NCBI GenBank assembly: GCA_019217005.1
Contig: JAHBNG010000183.1
Location: 1-21,172 of the forward strand
DNA from: Chloroflexi bacterium TSY
Lineage (GTDB): Bacteria > Chloroflexota > Anaerolineae > Caldilineales > Caldilineaceae
DNA length: 21,172 nucleotides
Direction of reading: 5' to 3'
Shown here: piece after piece, positions 1-6,778 of the stretch
Position numbering within the stretch: position 1 is the stretch's first letter
Layout of the letters: every line of letters starts with the position of its first letter
Program-made: the position numbers and the translations under genes
Notes under the pieces: generated by a model
The model's database searches: none
What the model was told of the DNA's origin: nothing
The model's input: only the letters and a program-made list of their open reading frames with translations

Positions 1-1281
1 ACAACCTGTGGCAAAAGCGAGAGCGGGGCAATCATATTTGAGGAAAACTGAGAACGAGCCAAGAAACCAAAGGCCAAAATGACTAAGGTCATATGATGAT
101 GCCAACCGAGCCAACTGCGAGTTTCATATTCGTTGAGTCCGAGAAACTGCTTTGTTCAAAATGGTTTCAATGGGCCAACGCAAAGCAGAAACAGTGGCGA
201 AGTCATCCAAGGAAGTCTCAAGTGCATTGGAGAGAAAGTATTGCAGAGAGCAATCGGGATTGTGGCGGACGATGAGCCAGAGAGCAGAACCGGGAGCCCA
301 TTGCGGACAGAGACAATGCGGCGACAAGCAATGGAAGCAACGATGAAGCCCTGGAGCCCTCTTTGAGAACATGCTGTTGCCACTCATGCCCTGGAAGGTG
401 TCAGCAGTTGAGCAACGGTGAGAGGCGTAGGTTCACCAGGCCGGACGCGGAGCTTGAGCTGCCCGCATCCAGATGATGCGGGCAGATAGGTCTGGGGGCT
501 GGAGGTCCAGACACGAGTCTCTTTGGGCACTTCAGCAAAGTAGCTGTAAGCGGTTTGGCCATCAATGCAGTCAAGCAGATGAGTATCTTTGCCAAAGGCT
601 TCATCCATAGTGATCCAGCGGATGGGCAACGCACCCAGGGCGTGCGTCTGCTCAATCATGGACCAAGCCAATTCATTTTTTGTTTGGAAGGTCAGGTCAG
701 TGGGAAGACCGGTTTTGTACCGCTTCTCTGCATACTCATCACTAAACCATTCTTGGGGGATATACAACCGACAGTTCAGTAAGGTATAGCCATGAGAGCT
801 ATTATATCCCAGGAAGACTCCGGCTTGACAGTTGGCGATCTTGCCCAGTTCGCCACACCGCTGCCGCTTGACGCCCACTGACTCTTCTCCTTGCTTGGGA
901 ATGTCGCTCCCATCCAGGAGTAAGACGCCATTTGCATCTCCCAACAACTCACCTGTCTGTCGAGTATGTTCCGCCAGCATCGCTTCACCGCTCCAGCGGC
1001 TCTGACCCACAAAGCTTTGCAGGGGGCGTACACCCGATTCTCCTACTGTCGCCAGCGCGATGTTCTCGGCCGATTTGCGTTTGATTTCGGGGTCTAACAA
1101 GCCTCGCATGTAGTGGTACGCATGCTCTCTGAGCCACATGGCTGAAGTATGGACTATATATGGCATGATACTCCTGGAGTTGGTCGGCCAGTGCCGCCAG
1201 TTGCTCTTCTGTCAGTTCCAGCAGCGGCGGGCTTTCCAGTTGGCTGTAGTCATATTGATTGACTGTTTGAGCAAGTTTCAT
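1..1281 (-). pseudogene. IS701-family transposase, decayed and cut by the window edge
   Basis: This is a DDE transposase remnant read on the minus strand from an ATG at 1281 (RBS-like AAAGGA just upstream). The N-terminus (MKLAQTVNQYDYSQLE) is in one frame; near 1130-1140, in an AGAGAG run, the sense moves to a second frame holding the core: REHAYHYMRGLL, then LLLDGSDIPKQG (probable first catalytic Asp), then WITMDEAFGKD. That frame ends at a stop at 384-386. The C-terminal part (ALWLIVRHNPD, then RWPIE with the probable catalytic Glu) is in a third reading frame, and a further shift near 140-165 is needed to reach YETRSWLGWHHHMT, which continues to the window start. At least three frame changes plus a stop mean it is inactive unless these are sequencing errors. 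The order of motifs matches IS701-type DDE transposases. The outer end of the element lies outside the window, so its terminal repeats cannot be paired. Confidence 0.85.
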
Positions 1282-1331
1282 CTTGATTTCCTTTCATCGA
1301 AGACTGCTTCATTTTATTGGCTCTTCAGTCT

Positions 1332-1546
1332 CAGTAGATCCAAATTTGGCGTTTTTGGCGATTTTCAGTCGAGATTGCAGGGATTTTGGAGTCATTTATT
1401 CAGATTTCGGTTACAGAAAACAACCTATTTCATATCTGAAAATCGCCCAAATCTAACGCAAAAACTAGATATCGACCGGCAAATTTGTATTTATGTCAAC
1501 TGTTTAGCCAGAATTCTCTCTCAAAACCTGAAATTTGGATCTACTG
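1332..1546. mobile_element. 215-bp MITE with 16-bp terminal inverted repeats
   Basis: The ends are a perfect 16-bp inverted repeat: CAGTAGATCCAAATTT at 1332-1347 and its complement at 1531-1546. Both sides are flanked by the 5-bp direct repeat AGTCT (1327-1331 and 1547-1551), as expected for a target-site duplication. A second inverted repeat lies inside (GGCGATTTTCAG at 1357-1368, complement at 1436-1447). It has no credible coding capacity, so it would need a transposase supplied in trans. It sits about 50 bp upstream of the decayed IS701 gene. Whether it was mobilised by that transposase or by another with 5-bp duplications cannot be decided here. Confidence 0.75.
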
Positions 1547-1658
1547 AGTCTATCTCATTTTTCCTTTGCATTCTGTTTGCGTTTTGTTAGCAATATGCCC
1601 AGAAATATAACGAATTTCCTTTGTGTTTCACAATATATTGCTGCACAGTAGTATTAGG

Positions 1659-1757
1659 CTTTTCCAACAATTAAAATCCCTAATTTGATCTGGAAAAGTG
1701 CAAGCCATTCCAGAGAAATCGACTTGGCAAATTAGGGATTTATTTCTCTGGAATGGC
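1659..1757. repeat. Interleaved inverted repeats directly after the NTF2-like gene
   Basis: Three inverted repeats overlap in order. CTTTTCCA (1659-1666) pairs with 1691-1698. AAATCCCTAATTTG (1674-1687) pairs perfectly with 1728-1741. GCCATTCCAGAGAAAT (1704-1719) pairs perfectly with 1742-1757. The last two are interlocked (A, B, A', B') rather than nested, so only one of the two hairpins can form fully at a time. The block ends 7 bp from the stop codon of the minus-strand gene at 1765 and would be in its 3' transcript end. There is no U-tract typical of an intrinsic terminator. Confidence 0.75.
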
Positions 1758-1764
1758 CTTATGC

Positions 1765-2253
1765 CTACAAACCTAGCTCTGACAGCCCCGGATGATCGTC
1801 TGGTCGCCGACCGAGAGGCCAATGAAATTTACGTTCATCCTCGCGAATCGGGAGGTCGTTAATGCTGGCAATGCGACGTTTCATGAAGCCCAACTCGTCG
1901 AATTCCCAATTCTCGTTGCCGTATGCGCGGAACCAAGAGCCGCTGTCGTCATGCCATTCGTAGGCGAAGCGGACAGCGATACGGTTGCCCTGCGGTATCC
2001 ATAATTCCTTGATTAATCGATACTCTAGTTCTTTCTTCCATTTACGCTGTAAAAACGCAACAATCTGGTCACGGCCAGTGATAAATTCGGAGCGATTTCG
2101 CCATATGCTGTCAACTGTATATGCAAGCGAAACGCGGCCCGGATCGCGACTATTCCAGGCATCTTCGGCAAGTCTTACTTTTTGGATCGCGCTATCTGTG
2201 TCAAATGGAGGTACTGGGAGTTTAGATTCAATGTTCGTTATCGTAGTCATCAT
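1765..2253 (-). CDS. NTF2-like protein, DUF1348 family
   Basis: A complete 162-residue protein of the DUF1348 branch of the NTF2-like/SnoaL fold. It carries the family's characteristic strings: [18 protein letters not shown] (about residues 29-46), [66 protein letters not shown] and ASINDLPI. There is no signal peptide or membrane segment, so it is probably cytoplasmic. The family is often found as a small single-domain protein with no proven activity; a ligand-binding or enzymatic pocket is inferred from the fold alone. The start at 2253 (a double ATG) is supported by AAAGGAG a few bases upstream. It stands alone on its strand, and its 3' end abuts the interleaved repeats at 1659-1757. Confidence 0.9.
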   Translation of the reverse strand: MMTTITNIESKLPVPPFDTDSAIQKVRLAEDAWNSRDPGRVSLAYTVDSIWRNRSEFITGRDQIVAFLQRKWKKELEYRLIKELWIPQGNRIAVRFAYEWHDDSGSWFRAYGNENWEFDELGFMKRRIASINDLPIREDERKFHWPLGRRPDDHPGLSELGL

Positions 2254-2401
2254 TTGTCTCCTTTGCAGAGCACTGCTGTTATTAGACCGCTACTTTGCTT
2301 CATCTATTCATAGGCGAACCAGCCTTTACATTTGCCGGTAGGCGCACGTCACGCTTCATTACAAAACACCTCTCGATTTCCAGCTCGCTTCGTTATACTT
2401 T

Positions 2402-2471
2402 GCTCTGTATGAAAACCGGAGTTTACTTCTCTGGTAGAGCCATGGAAAACTCCGGTTTTCATCACAACCGC
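2402..2471 (+). repeat. 70-bp palindromic repeat, family P1, copy 1
   Basis: A perfect 16-bp stem (2409-2424 with 2447-2462) around a 22-nt loop, bounded by GCTCTGTATGAAAAC on the left and GTTTTCATCACAACCGC on the right. These two boundary blocks recur without mismatch, in reverse orientation, at 14942-15013. The inner half of the stem differs between copies (CGGAGTTT here, ATGGTTTT there), and both copies still pair perfectly. That is the pattern of a structured element under selection for pairing, or of one that is remade during spread. This copy is intergenic. Confidence 0.8.
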
Positions 2472-2655
2472 TGTATAGTTTGAGGGACTGCAATTGACTG
2501 AGCCATTGCCTTTTAAACCATGTTGATGCGTTTCACCGCTCGTTGTACCAATAGGATAACTGAAAATCCAGCGTACGTCGTCAGCGATGCGCTTATTTCG
2601 GAGGTTAAAAAAAGGCCGCAAAAAGCGATCTTTCTCTCTGATCACCAAAGGTGTA

Positions 2656-2671
2656 TACAACATTTGTTGTA
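2656..2671. promoter_or_regulatory. Possible operator palindrome TACAACA-TT-TGTTGTA
   Basis: A symmetrical 7-2-7 palindrome, short and compact enough to be a binding site for a dimeric repressor. It lies in the divergent region, nearly 400 bp from both flanking start codons, which weakens the case. No regulator gene sits next to it. A chance or repeat-derived origin is possible. Confidence 0.25.
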
Positions 2672-2752
2672 CAGAATGACCTTGGTTTGGATCTGATGTA
2701 AGGGGCGATCAATTGGAGGATGAGCGGCTGGCGAAATTACGCCTCCAATACT

Positions 2753-2799
2753 ACTTTCGATCCGTGACAACGACAGCGGTTTACTGCTATTCTTTCATC
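2753..2799 (+). repeat. 47-bp repeat core, family P2, copy 1 (stem decayed)
   Basis: ACTTTCGATCCGTGACA (2753-2769), then 15 variable bases, then TGCTATTCTTTCATC (2785-2799). The same two blocks occur at 9147-9193 with exactly the same 15-base spacing and one mismatch in the second block. In the other copy the variable segment forms half of a perfect 14-bp stem; here the matching arm no longer pairs well, so this looks like a decayed or differently folded copy. Confidence 0.65.
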
Positions 2800-2853
2800 G
2801 TACATACATATAAAAATGGCTCTACGCAAGATAGTGTACTTGACAACGTGATT

Positions 2854-2900
2854 CGTGATACGTGGTGCGTACTGGATCGCTTGACGCACCACGTATCACG
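2854..2900. repeat. 17-bp perfect stem-loop
   Basis: CGTGATACGTGGTGCGT (2854-2870) pairs perfectly with 2884-2900 around a 13-nt loop. The stem is built from CGTGAT/CGTG-like units (a further CGTGATT precedes it), as in expanding palindromic repeats. There is no T-run after it, so an intrinsic terminator is unlikely. It lies 155 bp upstream of the small gene at 3055. Confidence 0.65.
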
Positions 2901-3054
2901 CACTACGAATTCATCGCTTGTACGCTTTGTCGCGAAGACCCATAAAAATTTGGCTCGTCAGGAATTCAAGGGGTTGACAAGCTCAAGAATGACTTTCGAT
3001 CTAGCATGAGGGATACCGAGCGTAAAGCACATAATCGGAATGTAGGTATACAAA

Positions 3055-3291
3055 ATGGAAAAGAGAACCTTATCAGAAGCGGCCATCTATGAAATCCGCG
3101 TCAAGGGCTTACTCGATCAGCGCTGGACTCACTGGTTTGATGGTATGGTGATTGTGCTCGCTCCAGAACGAGGAGAGACTGTTATGACAGGCATGGTGAG
3201 CGACCAGGCTGCGCTACATGGCTTGTTGGCTCGTATTCGGGATCTGGGTTTACCGCTTCTGGCACTTACTCGTATTGAAGAAGAAAAGTAA
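3055..3291 (+). CDS. Small conserved hypothetical protein (YEIRVKG type)
   Basis: A 78-residue soluble protein with the pattern YEIRVKGLLDQRWTHWFDGM (residues 12-31), an acidic middle, and DQAALHGLLARIRDLGLPLL near the C-terminus. I recognise this as a widespread small family in Chloroflexota-like genomes, in which the two motifs YEI.V.G.L...W..WF and DQAALHGLL.KIRDLGL recur, but its function is not known. It has no signal peptide or membrane segment. It starts at the ATG at 3055 with only a weak upstream AGG. It ends 18 bp before the next start codon, so it is probably the first gene of the plus-strand cluster that runs to 6451. A regulatory or sensor partner role is speculation. Confidence 0.75.
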   Translation: MEKRTLSEAAIYEIRVKGLLDQRWTHWFDGMVIVLAPERGETVMTGMVSDQAALHGLLARIRDLGLPLLALTRIEEEK

Positions 3292-3309
3292 ATGTATGAG
3301 GAGAAAAAC

Positions 3310-3939
3310 ATGACTGAAGAGAAGATCACGCTCGACGTTCCACCATGGATCTATCCGCTGGTTGTATTGTCTATTCTCATTACTGCGAGTGCAGCTGGGT
3401 ATATCTACACCGGTTCTCTAGTTACCGCACCCATTGCTTTGGCTGGGTTTCTAGCCCTATTGGCTTGGCTTGGAACCACTTACCGCTATCCTCGCAAGCG
3501 GCGCATTCTACCGCTCTACATTGGTCTGATAATTGTACTGTTGATGCAAGGGGTTGAGCAATGGTATTTTGGCTATCCAGCGGCAATCAAGAGGCTGTTT
3601 CCGGCGAATTTTGAACCGCCGGTCGTCTTCAATGAAGCAATTTTTCTGTCCAACTTTGTCCTGGCTGGAACGACGCTTTTTCTCTCGGCTGGCGTGGGTA
3701 TCTTCTTCCATCACCATTTGGGTAACTATGTGGCTTGGCTGCTCATGACTCATGCGGTCATTGGCGGCATTTTCCTGTGCCTATCTCCTCTGTTCTCGGG
3801 AGAGGGTTTGCAATATGTACCAGGGATGGTGATCGCCCCATTAAGCATCGTGATAGGATGTTTGGGCATGATTCAATTAAGCAAGAAGACAAAAATCACA
3901 TCTCAAACAGATTCCACTCTGAAGGAGGTATTTGCATGA
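3310..3939 (+). CDS. HXXEE-like multi-pass membrane protein (first paralogue)
   Basis: A 209-residue, very hydrophobic protein with about six predicted membrane segments, starting near residue 10 (IYPLVVLSILITASAAGYIY). The start at 3310 is chosen because GAGGAG at 3298-3303 gives good spacing; the open frame extends six codons further up without a better site. Where the next gene has HIWEE, this one has QGVEQ, so the signature is degenerate. Later blocks (HHLGNYVAW, LQYVPGM) match the next gene (RHPLGNFVAW, YHYFPGM), so the two are paralogues. Family assignment to HXXEE-like proteins rests on that match and is moderate. No biochemical role is established for this family. Its stop overlaps the next start (ATGA), indicating translational coupling. 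Confidence 0.7.
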   Translation: MTEEKITLDVPPWIYPLVVLSILITASAAGYIYTGSLVTAPIALAGFLALLAWLGTTYRYPRKRRILPLYIGLIIVLLMQGVEQWYFGYPAAIKRLFPANFEPPVVFNEAIFLSNFVLAGTTLFLSAGVGIFFHHHLGNYVAWLLMTHAVIGGIFLCLSPLFSGEGLQYVPGMVIAPLSIVIGCLGMIQLSKKTKITSQTDSTLKEVFA

Positions 3940-4499
3940 AAAGAAAACAATCTCTCTACCTGGCACTGATCGCTACATTTATTGTCACGTCTGCCATTTG
4001 GCTCGTGCAGACGGCCGGCATTATGCCCGCCATCATCGTGTGTGGTTCGATGGCGGGGGGAGCCGTAGGCTGGTACTTTACGTCTCTGAAACACCCTGTT
4101 GATCCACGGAAAATCGTACCGGTCTATCTTTTAACGGCTGTTCTGTTGTATCTCCATATTTGGGAAGAGTACCTATTTGAGTTCGGCCCGCGCATTGGCA
4201 CACTGACTGGCACCGGATAGTCAGAGGAGCAGTTTATTATTCAGATTGTCTTCTTTTTCCCAGCGATATGGATTCTGGGCGCTATCGGTCTCTATTACCG
4301 ACACCCATTAGGCAATTTTGTCGCCTGGTTCATATTTTTCGGCATGTTTCTGGGAGAGCCGACTCATTTGCTGGTCTTCCCAAATTTGGAAGGAGGTCGC
4401 TATCACTATTTCCCAGGGATGTGGACCGCTCTCTTACCAATGGTTATGGGTGTCTGGGGTATCCATCTGATCCTCAAAGAACATAAAAATCATGCCTAA
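3936..4499 (+). pseudogene. HXXEE membrane protein with in-frame amber stop at codon 95
   Basis: The ATG at 3936 follows AAGGAGG and overlaps the previous stop. The frame encodes a membrane protein with a clear HIWEE motif (HXXEE signature) at about residues 79-83, then meets TAG at 4218-4220. After it the same frame stays open to TAA at 4497-4499 and clearly continues the protein: FIIQIVFFFPAIWILGAIGL, RHPLGNFVAW, YHYFPGMWTALLPM. Those blocks match the upstream paralogue. Full length would be about 187 residues. The simplest reading is a single TGG-to-TAG nonsense change; readthrough or a sequencing error would also fit. No internal start with a good ribosome site makes the second half look like a separate gene. 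HXXEE proteins are membrane proteins of unproven function. Confidence 0.8.
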
Positions 4500-4559
4500 C
4501 CAGGCGACACCGTGGTCGATAATCGATATTTTGTGAAGCTCATTTACAGGAGATAGTTC

Positions 4560-5165
4560 ATGAAACTCAGGCACGCGTTCGTGTTGATCTTACTGATGGC
4601 AGTTCCCCGGCCCATTTTTGCCCATGGGCTGATCGGCAACGAACTCTCAGCGGGATCGTCCAATCCCATTGCGGGCTGGGATCATTTAGTAGCCATCATT
4701 GCTGTTGGCATCGTCTCTACAAAAATGGATGGTCGGTCTATTTGGGGAGTGCTGCTGCTGTTTTTACCCAGCATAGCCGTTGGCTACAGCATAGGTATCC
4801 AACACGTGATATGGCCATATGCAGAATGGGGTGTTCCGCTTTCCTTGGTTGGTCTTGGGCTGCTCATGACTTTGCCCAGGCGGCCGCAACTGTTGGTTGT
4901 ATCACTAACTATTCTACTCTTTGGTATGAGCCACGGCTATGCTCACGGCATCGAATGGATAGACAAAACTTCAGGCTGGTGGCATTCATTAGGCTTTTTG
5001 GGTATCACGATTGGGGTGTACATCATGGGCGTTATCTTGGGGCTTCTATGCCGCGAGGTAAACGATCCCACCCGCTCATTCGCACTTGCTGGAACGGGAA
5101 TGATGACGGCGGGTGTCGTCTTGATGCTTTTTTCTTTGGTTCAGAACGGGGGCATACTGCTATGA
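4560..5165 (+). CDS. HupE/UreJ-like membrane protein, putative metal transporter
   Basis: A 201-residue membrane protein that begins with a signal-like segment ending FAHGL, followed by NPIAGWDHLVAIIAVGI (about residues 36-52), the counterpart of the HP..G.DHLLAM..VG motif of HupE/UreJ proteins, and GMSHGYAHGIEW, the counterpart of their second His-rich motif (FHG.AHG.E). About six membrane helices can be drawn. HupE/UreJ proteins are linked to nickel or cobalt uptake for hydrogenase and urease; no such enzyme is in this window, so the metal and role here are open. RBS AGGAG lies about 10 bp before the ATG. The stop overlaps the ATG of the glycosyltransferase (ATGA), so the two are co-translated. 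Confidence 0.8.
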   Translation: MKLRHAFVLILLMAVPRPIFAHGLIGNELSAGSSNPIAGWDHLVAIIAVGIVSTKMDGRSIWGVLLLFLPSIAVGYSIGIQHVIWPYAEWGVPLSLVGLGLLMTLPRRPQLLVVSLTILLFGMSHGYAHGIEWIDKTSGWWHSLGFLGITIGVYIMGVILGLLCREVNDPTRSFALAGTGMMTAGVVLMLFSLVQNGGILL

Positions 5166-6451
5166 ATATCACCATCTTTGCGCTTGGTTCCCGAGGTGAC
5201 GTACAGCCGGGCATTGCGCTAGCTGTTGCGCTGCAGAAAAATGGACACAACATCACTCTTTGTTCTTACGCCACCTTTGCCAACCTCGCCGCCCAGTACA
5301 ATATTCCCTTTGCCCCAATGAGTGGTGATATTACAAAGATACTGCAAAGTGCAGACGGCCAATCGATGCTCCGTAGCAACAATCCTTTAAAATTATTGCG
5401 TACCATCTGCAACGAACTGCGGGAAAATTTCGCAGTTATGAAGGAAGATGCGTTACGGATTATCAAGGAGTGCAATCTGATCATCTCGGTGGGTGTCCCC
5501 TATTACGTAACCACGCCAATTGCTGAGAGCAAAGGAATTCCTCATATCCAGGTCAACTTACAGCCTCTGCTTGTCACGCGGGAATTTCCCAACGCTTTGA
5601 TGCCACCCCCATTCATCCGAAACGGCACGGTCAACTGGCTAACCCATCGTGTCTCCGAGCAACTCTTTTGGGAGATGTTACGTCCCTTCACGAATCAGAT
5701 CTGTATTGAGCTAGGGCTGCCCAAGCGGCCCCGTTTGTGGCCCATCTCCAAAGCTGTTCATTCGGGTGAGACTGTTCTCTATGCTTACAGCCGCCACGTC
5801 GTGCCCAAGCCCGCAGACTGGCCGGAGAATGCACATGTTACCGGCTACTTCTTTCTTGATAGCGCGGAACAGACAGGCGACATAGGTTGGCAACCGCAGC
5901 AAAGCCTGCTCGATTTCCTAGATGCAGGACCGCCACCGGTCTGCATTGGCTTTGGCAGCATGAACACCCAGTCCCCCGAAGAGACGGCAGATCTGGCACT
6001 ACGAGCACTTGAACTCAGTGGACGACGAGGCATTCTGCTTACGGGTTGGGGTGGGTTAACTGCAGAAAATGTACCTGAGACAGTCTATGTGCTGGAAAGA
6101 GCGCCACACGACTGGCTCTTCCCGCATATGGCCGCCGTGGTTCATCATGGCGGTGCAGGAACCACAGCGGCAGGATTACGCGCTGGTATACCGTCTATCC
6201 TGACACCCTTTTTTGCAGACCAGCCGTTTTGGGGACACTATATTGAAAAGCTGGGAGTGGGTCCCCGACCAGTGCCACATAAAGCACTAACGGCATCAAA
6301 ACTAGCCGCTGCGATGACGCAAGCGGTGACTGACGATGGGATGCGGATGCGCGCCGAGGAGTTTGGTACACGAATACGTGCCGAAAATGGTCTGCAAAGT
6401 GCTTGTGACATCATCGAGCAAAAACTCGAAATCATTTCTTGCTCGTTCTAA
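5162..6451 (+). CDS. GT1-family glycosyltransferase (sterol glucosyltransferase-like)
   Basis: A 429-residue two-domain GT-B enzyme. The N-terminal acceptor domain begins MNITIFALGSRGDVQPGIAL with the GSRGDV.P loop typical of GT1/GT28 proteins. The C-terminal nucleotide-sugar domain has IGFGSM, then VLERAPHDWLFPHMAAVVHH leading into HHGGAGTTAAGLRAGIPSI (from about residue 328) and PFFADQPFWG, the donor-binding signature of bacterial and fungal UDP-glucose:sterol glucosyltransferase-like enzymes. Length is normal. The acceptor cannot be read from sequence; lipids, terpenoids or polyketides are all used in the family. The start at 5162 overlaps the HupE-like stop by 4 bp; the frame is open further upstream, but that overlaps HupE and is not coding. 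It is the last gene of the cluster and is followed by a 19-bp stem-loop. Confidence 0.9.
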   Translation: MNITIFALGSRGDVQPGIALAVALQKNGHNITLCSYATFANLAAQYNIPFAPMSGDITKILQSADGQSMLRSNNPLKLLRTICNELRENFAVMKEDALRIIKECNLIISVGVPYYVTTPIAESKGIPHIQVNLQPLLVTREFPNALMPPPFIRNGTVNWLTHRVSEQLFWEMLRPFTNQICIELGLPKRPRLWPISKAVHSGETVLYAYSRHVVPKPADWPENAHVTGYFFLDSAEQTGDIGWQPQQSLLDFLDAGPPPVCIGFGSMNTQSPEETADLALRALELSGRRGILLTGWGGLTAENVPETVYVLERAPHDWLFPHMAAVVHHGGAGTTAAGLRAGIPSILTPFFADQPFWGHYIEKLGVGPRPVPHKALTASKLAAAMTQAVTDDGMRMRAEEFGTRIRAENGLQSACDIIEQKLEIISCSF

Positions 6452-6482
6452 AGTGAAGTCAGTTTGAAAACGCGAGTTGTGA

Positions 6483-6548
6483 ATCTTCCCGGAAGGGGTC
6501 ACAGATCGGCCTGTCTACCCTGCAATATCTGACCCCTTCCGGGAAGAT
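6483..6548. repeat. 19-bp perfect stem-loop after the glycosyltransferase
   Basis: ATCTTCCCGGAAGGGGTCA (6483-6501) pairs perfectly with 6530-6548 around a 28-nt loop. It lies 31 bp after the stop at 6451. No T-run follows, and the loop is long, so it is not a classical intrinsic terminator, though it could protect the transcript end. A mobile or REP-like origin is as likely. Confidence 0.7.
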
Positions 6549-6615
6549 GGGTCAGCGAAAACTATCGTTCTCTATCAGATTTCACTGTAGATGATTCATC
6601 AAAGTACTCAGAAGG

Positions 6616-6773
6616 TATTTTAAAAGTGCGGTAGCGTGTCATTCTGCTCATGCAGTGGTCCGTAGGACGCCGTAGGAACGGAGCGAAGAATCTTCTTTTT
6701 GGGCTTGGAACGTGGGAGTCTCCCTTCGGAAGACTCAGGGCCCCAAAACCTCCTCAGAATGACTTTTAAAATA
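6616..6773. repeat. About 158-bp palindromic element of the GTCATTCTG...CAGAATGAC type
   Basis: The ends are TATTTTAAAAGT (6616-6627) and its complement at 6762-6773. Inside them are GTCATTCTG (6638-6646) and CAGAATGAC (6755-6763). The left end has ten extra bases between the two blocks. The interior contains GAGCGAAGAATCTTC, so it resembles the GTCATTCTGAG...GCGAAGAATC palindromes that I know from many environmental bacterial genomes. It ends 5 bp from the Uma2 stop codon (minus strand, 6779). It has no coding capacity. Confidence 0.65.
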
Positions 6774-6778
6774 TGCTC

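Larger units (their letters stand above)
2254..3054. other. Gene-free stretch rich in palindromes
   Basis: About 800 bp separate the NTF2-like gene (minus) from the plus-strand membrane-protein cluster, so this is a divergent upstream region. I see no protein here: the open frames run across palindromes and resemble nothing. It holds four structured elements, annotated separately: a 70-bp repeat at 2402-2471, a short palindrome at 2656-2671, a 47-bp repeat core at 2753-2799 and a 17-bp stem at 2854-2900. It looks like a landing area for small repeats. Confidence 0.7.

Noticed and set aside
1138..1590. 150-codon plus-strand open frame
   Set aside because: It runs antisense to the transposase start and through the whole 215-bp MITE; no family resemblance.
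1674..1757. H-type pseudoknot in the interleaved repeats
   Set aside because: The two 3' arms are directly adjacent, leaving no bases to cross a 14-bp helix, so the full pseudoknot is sterically implausible; alternative hairpins are more likely.
2349..2663. 104-codon minus-strand open frame
   Set aside because: It spans the 70-bp P1 palindrome; no ribosome site or family pattern.
2974..2979. TTGACA as a -35 box for the cluster at 3055
   Set aside because: No acceptable -10 hexamer lies 16-18 bp downstream (CGATCT/GATCTA), so the promoter is not supported.
2713..3009. 98-codon plus-strand open frame in the gene-free stretch
   Set aside because: It crosses the P2 repeat core and the 17-bp palindrome, and its protein has no recognisable pattern.
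4742..6451. Long 569-codon open frame starting inside the HupE-like gene
   Set aside because: The first 140 codons overlap the HupE-like gene in another frame and resemble nothing. The glycosyltransferase begins at 5162 with a proper N-terminal motif and an ATGA overlap.
6483..6548. Intrinsic terminator
   Set aside because: A 28-nt loop and no following T-run do not fit; it is kept as a stem-loop repeat.
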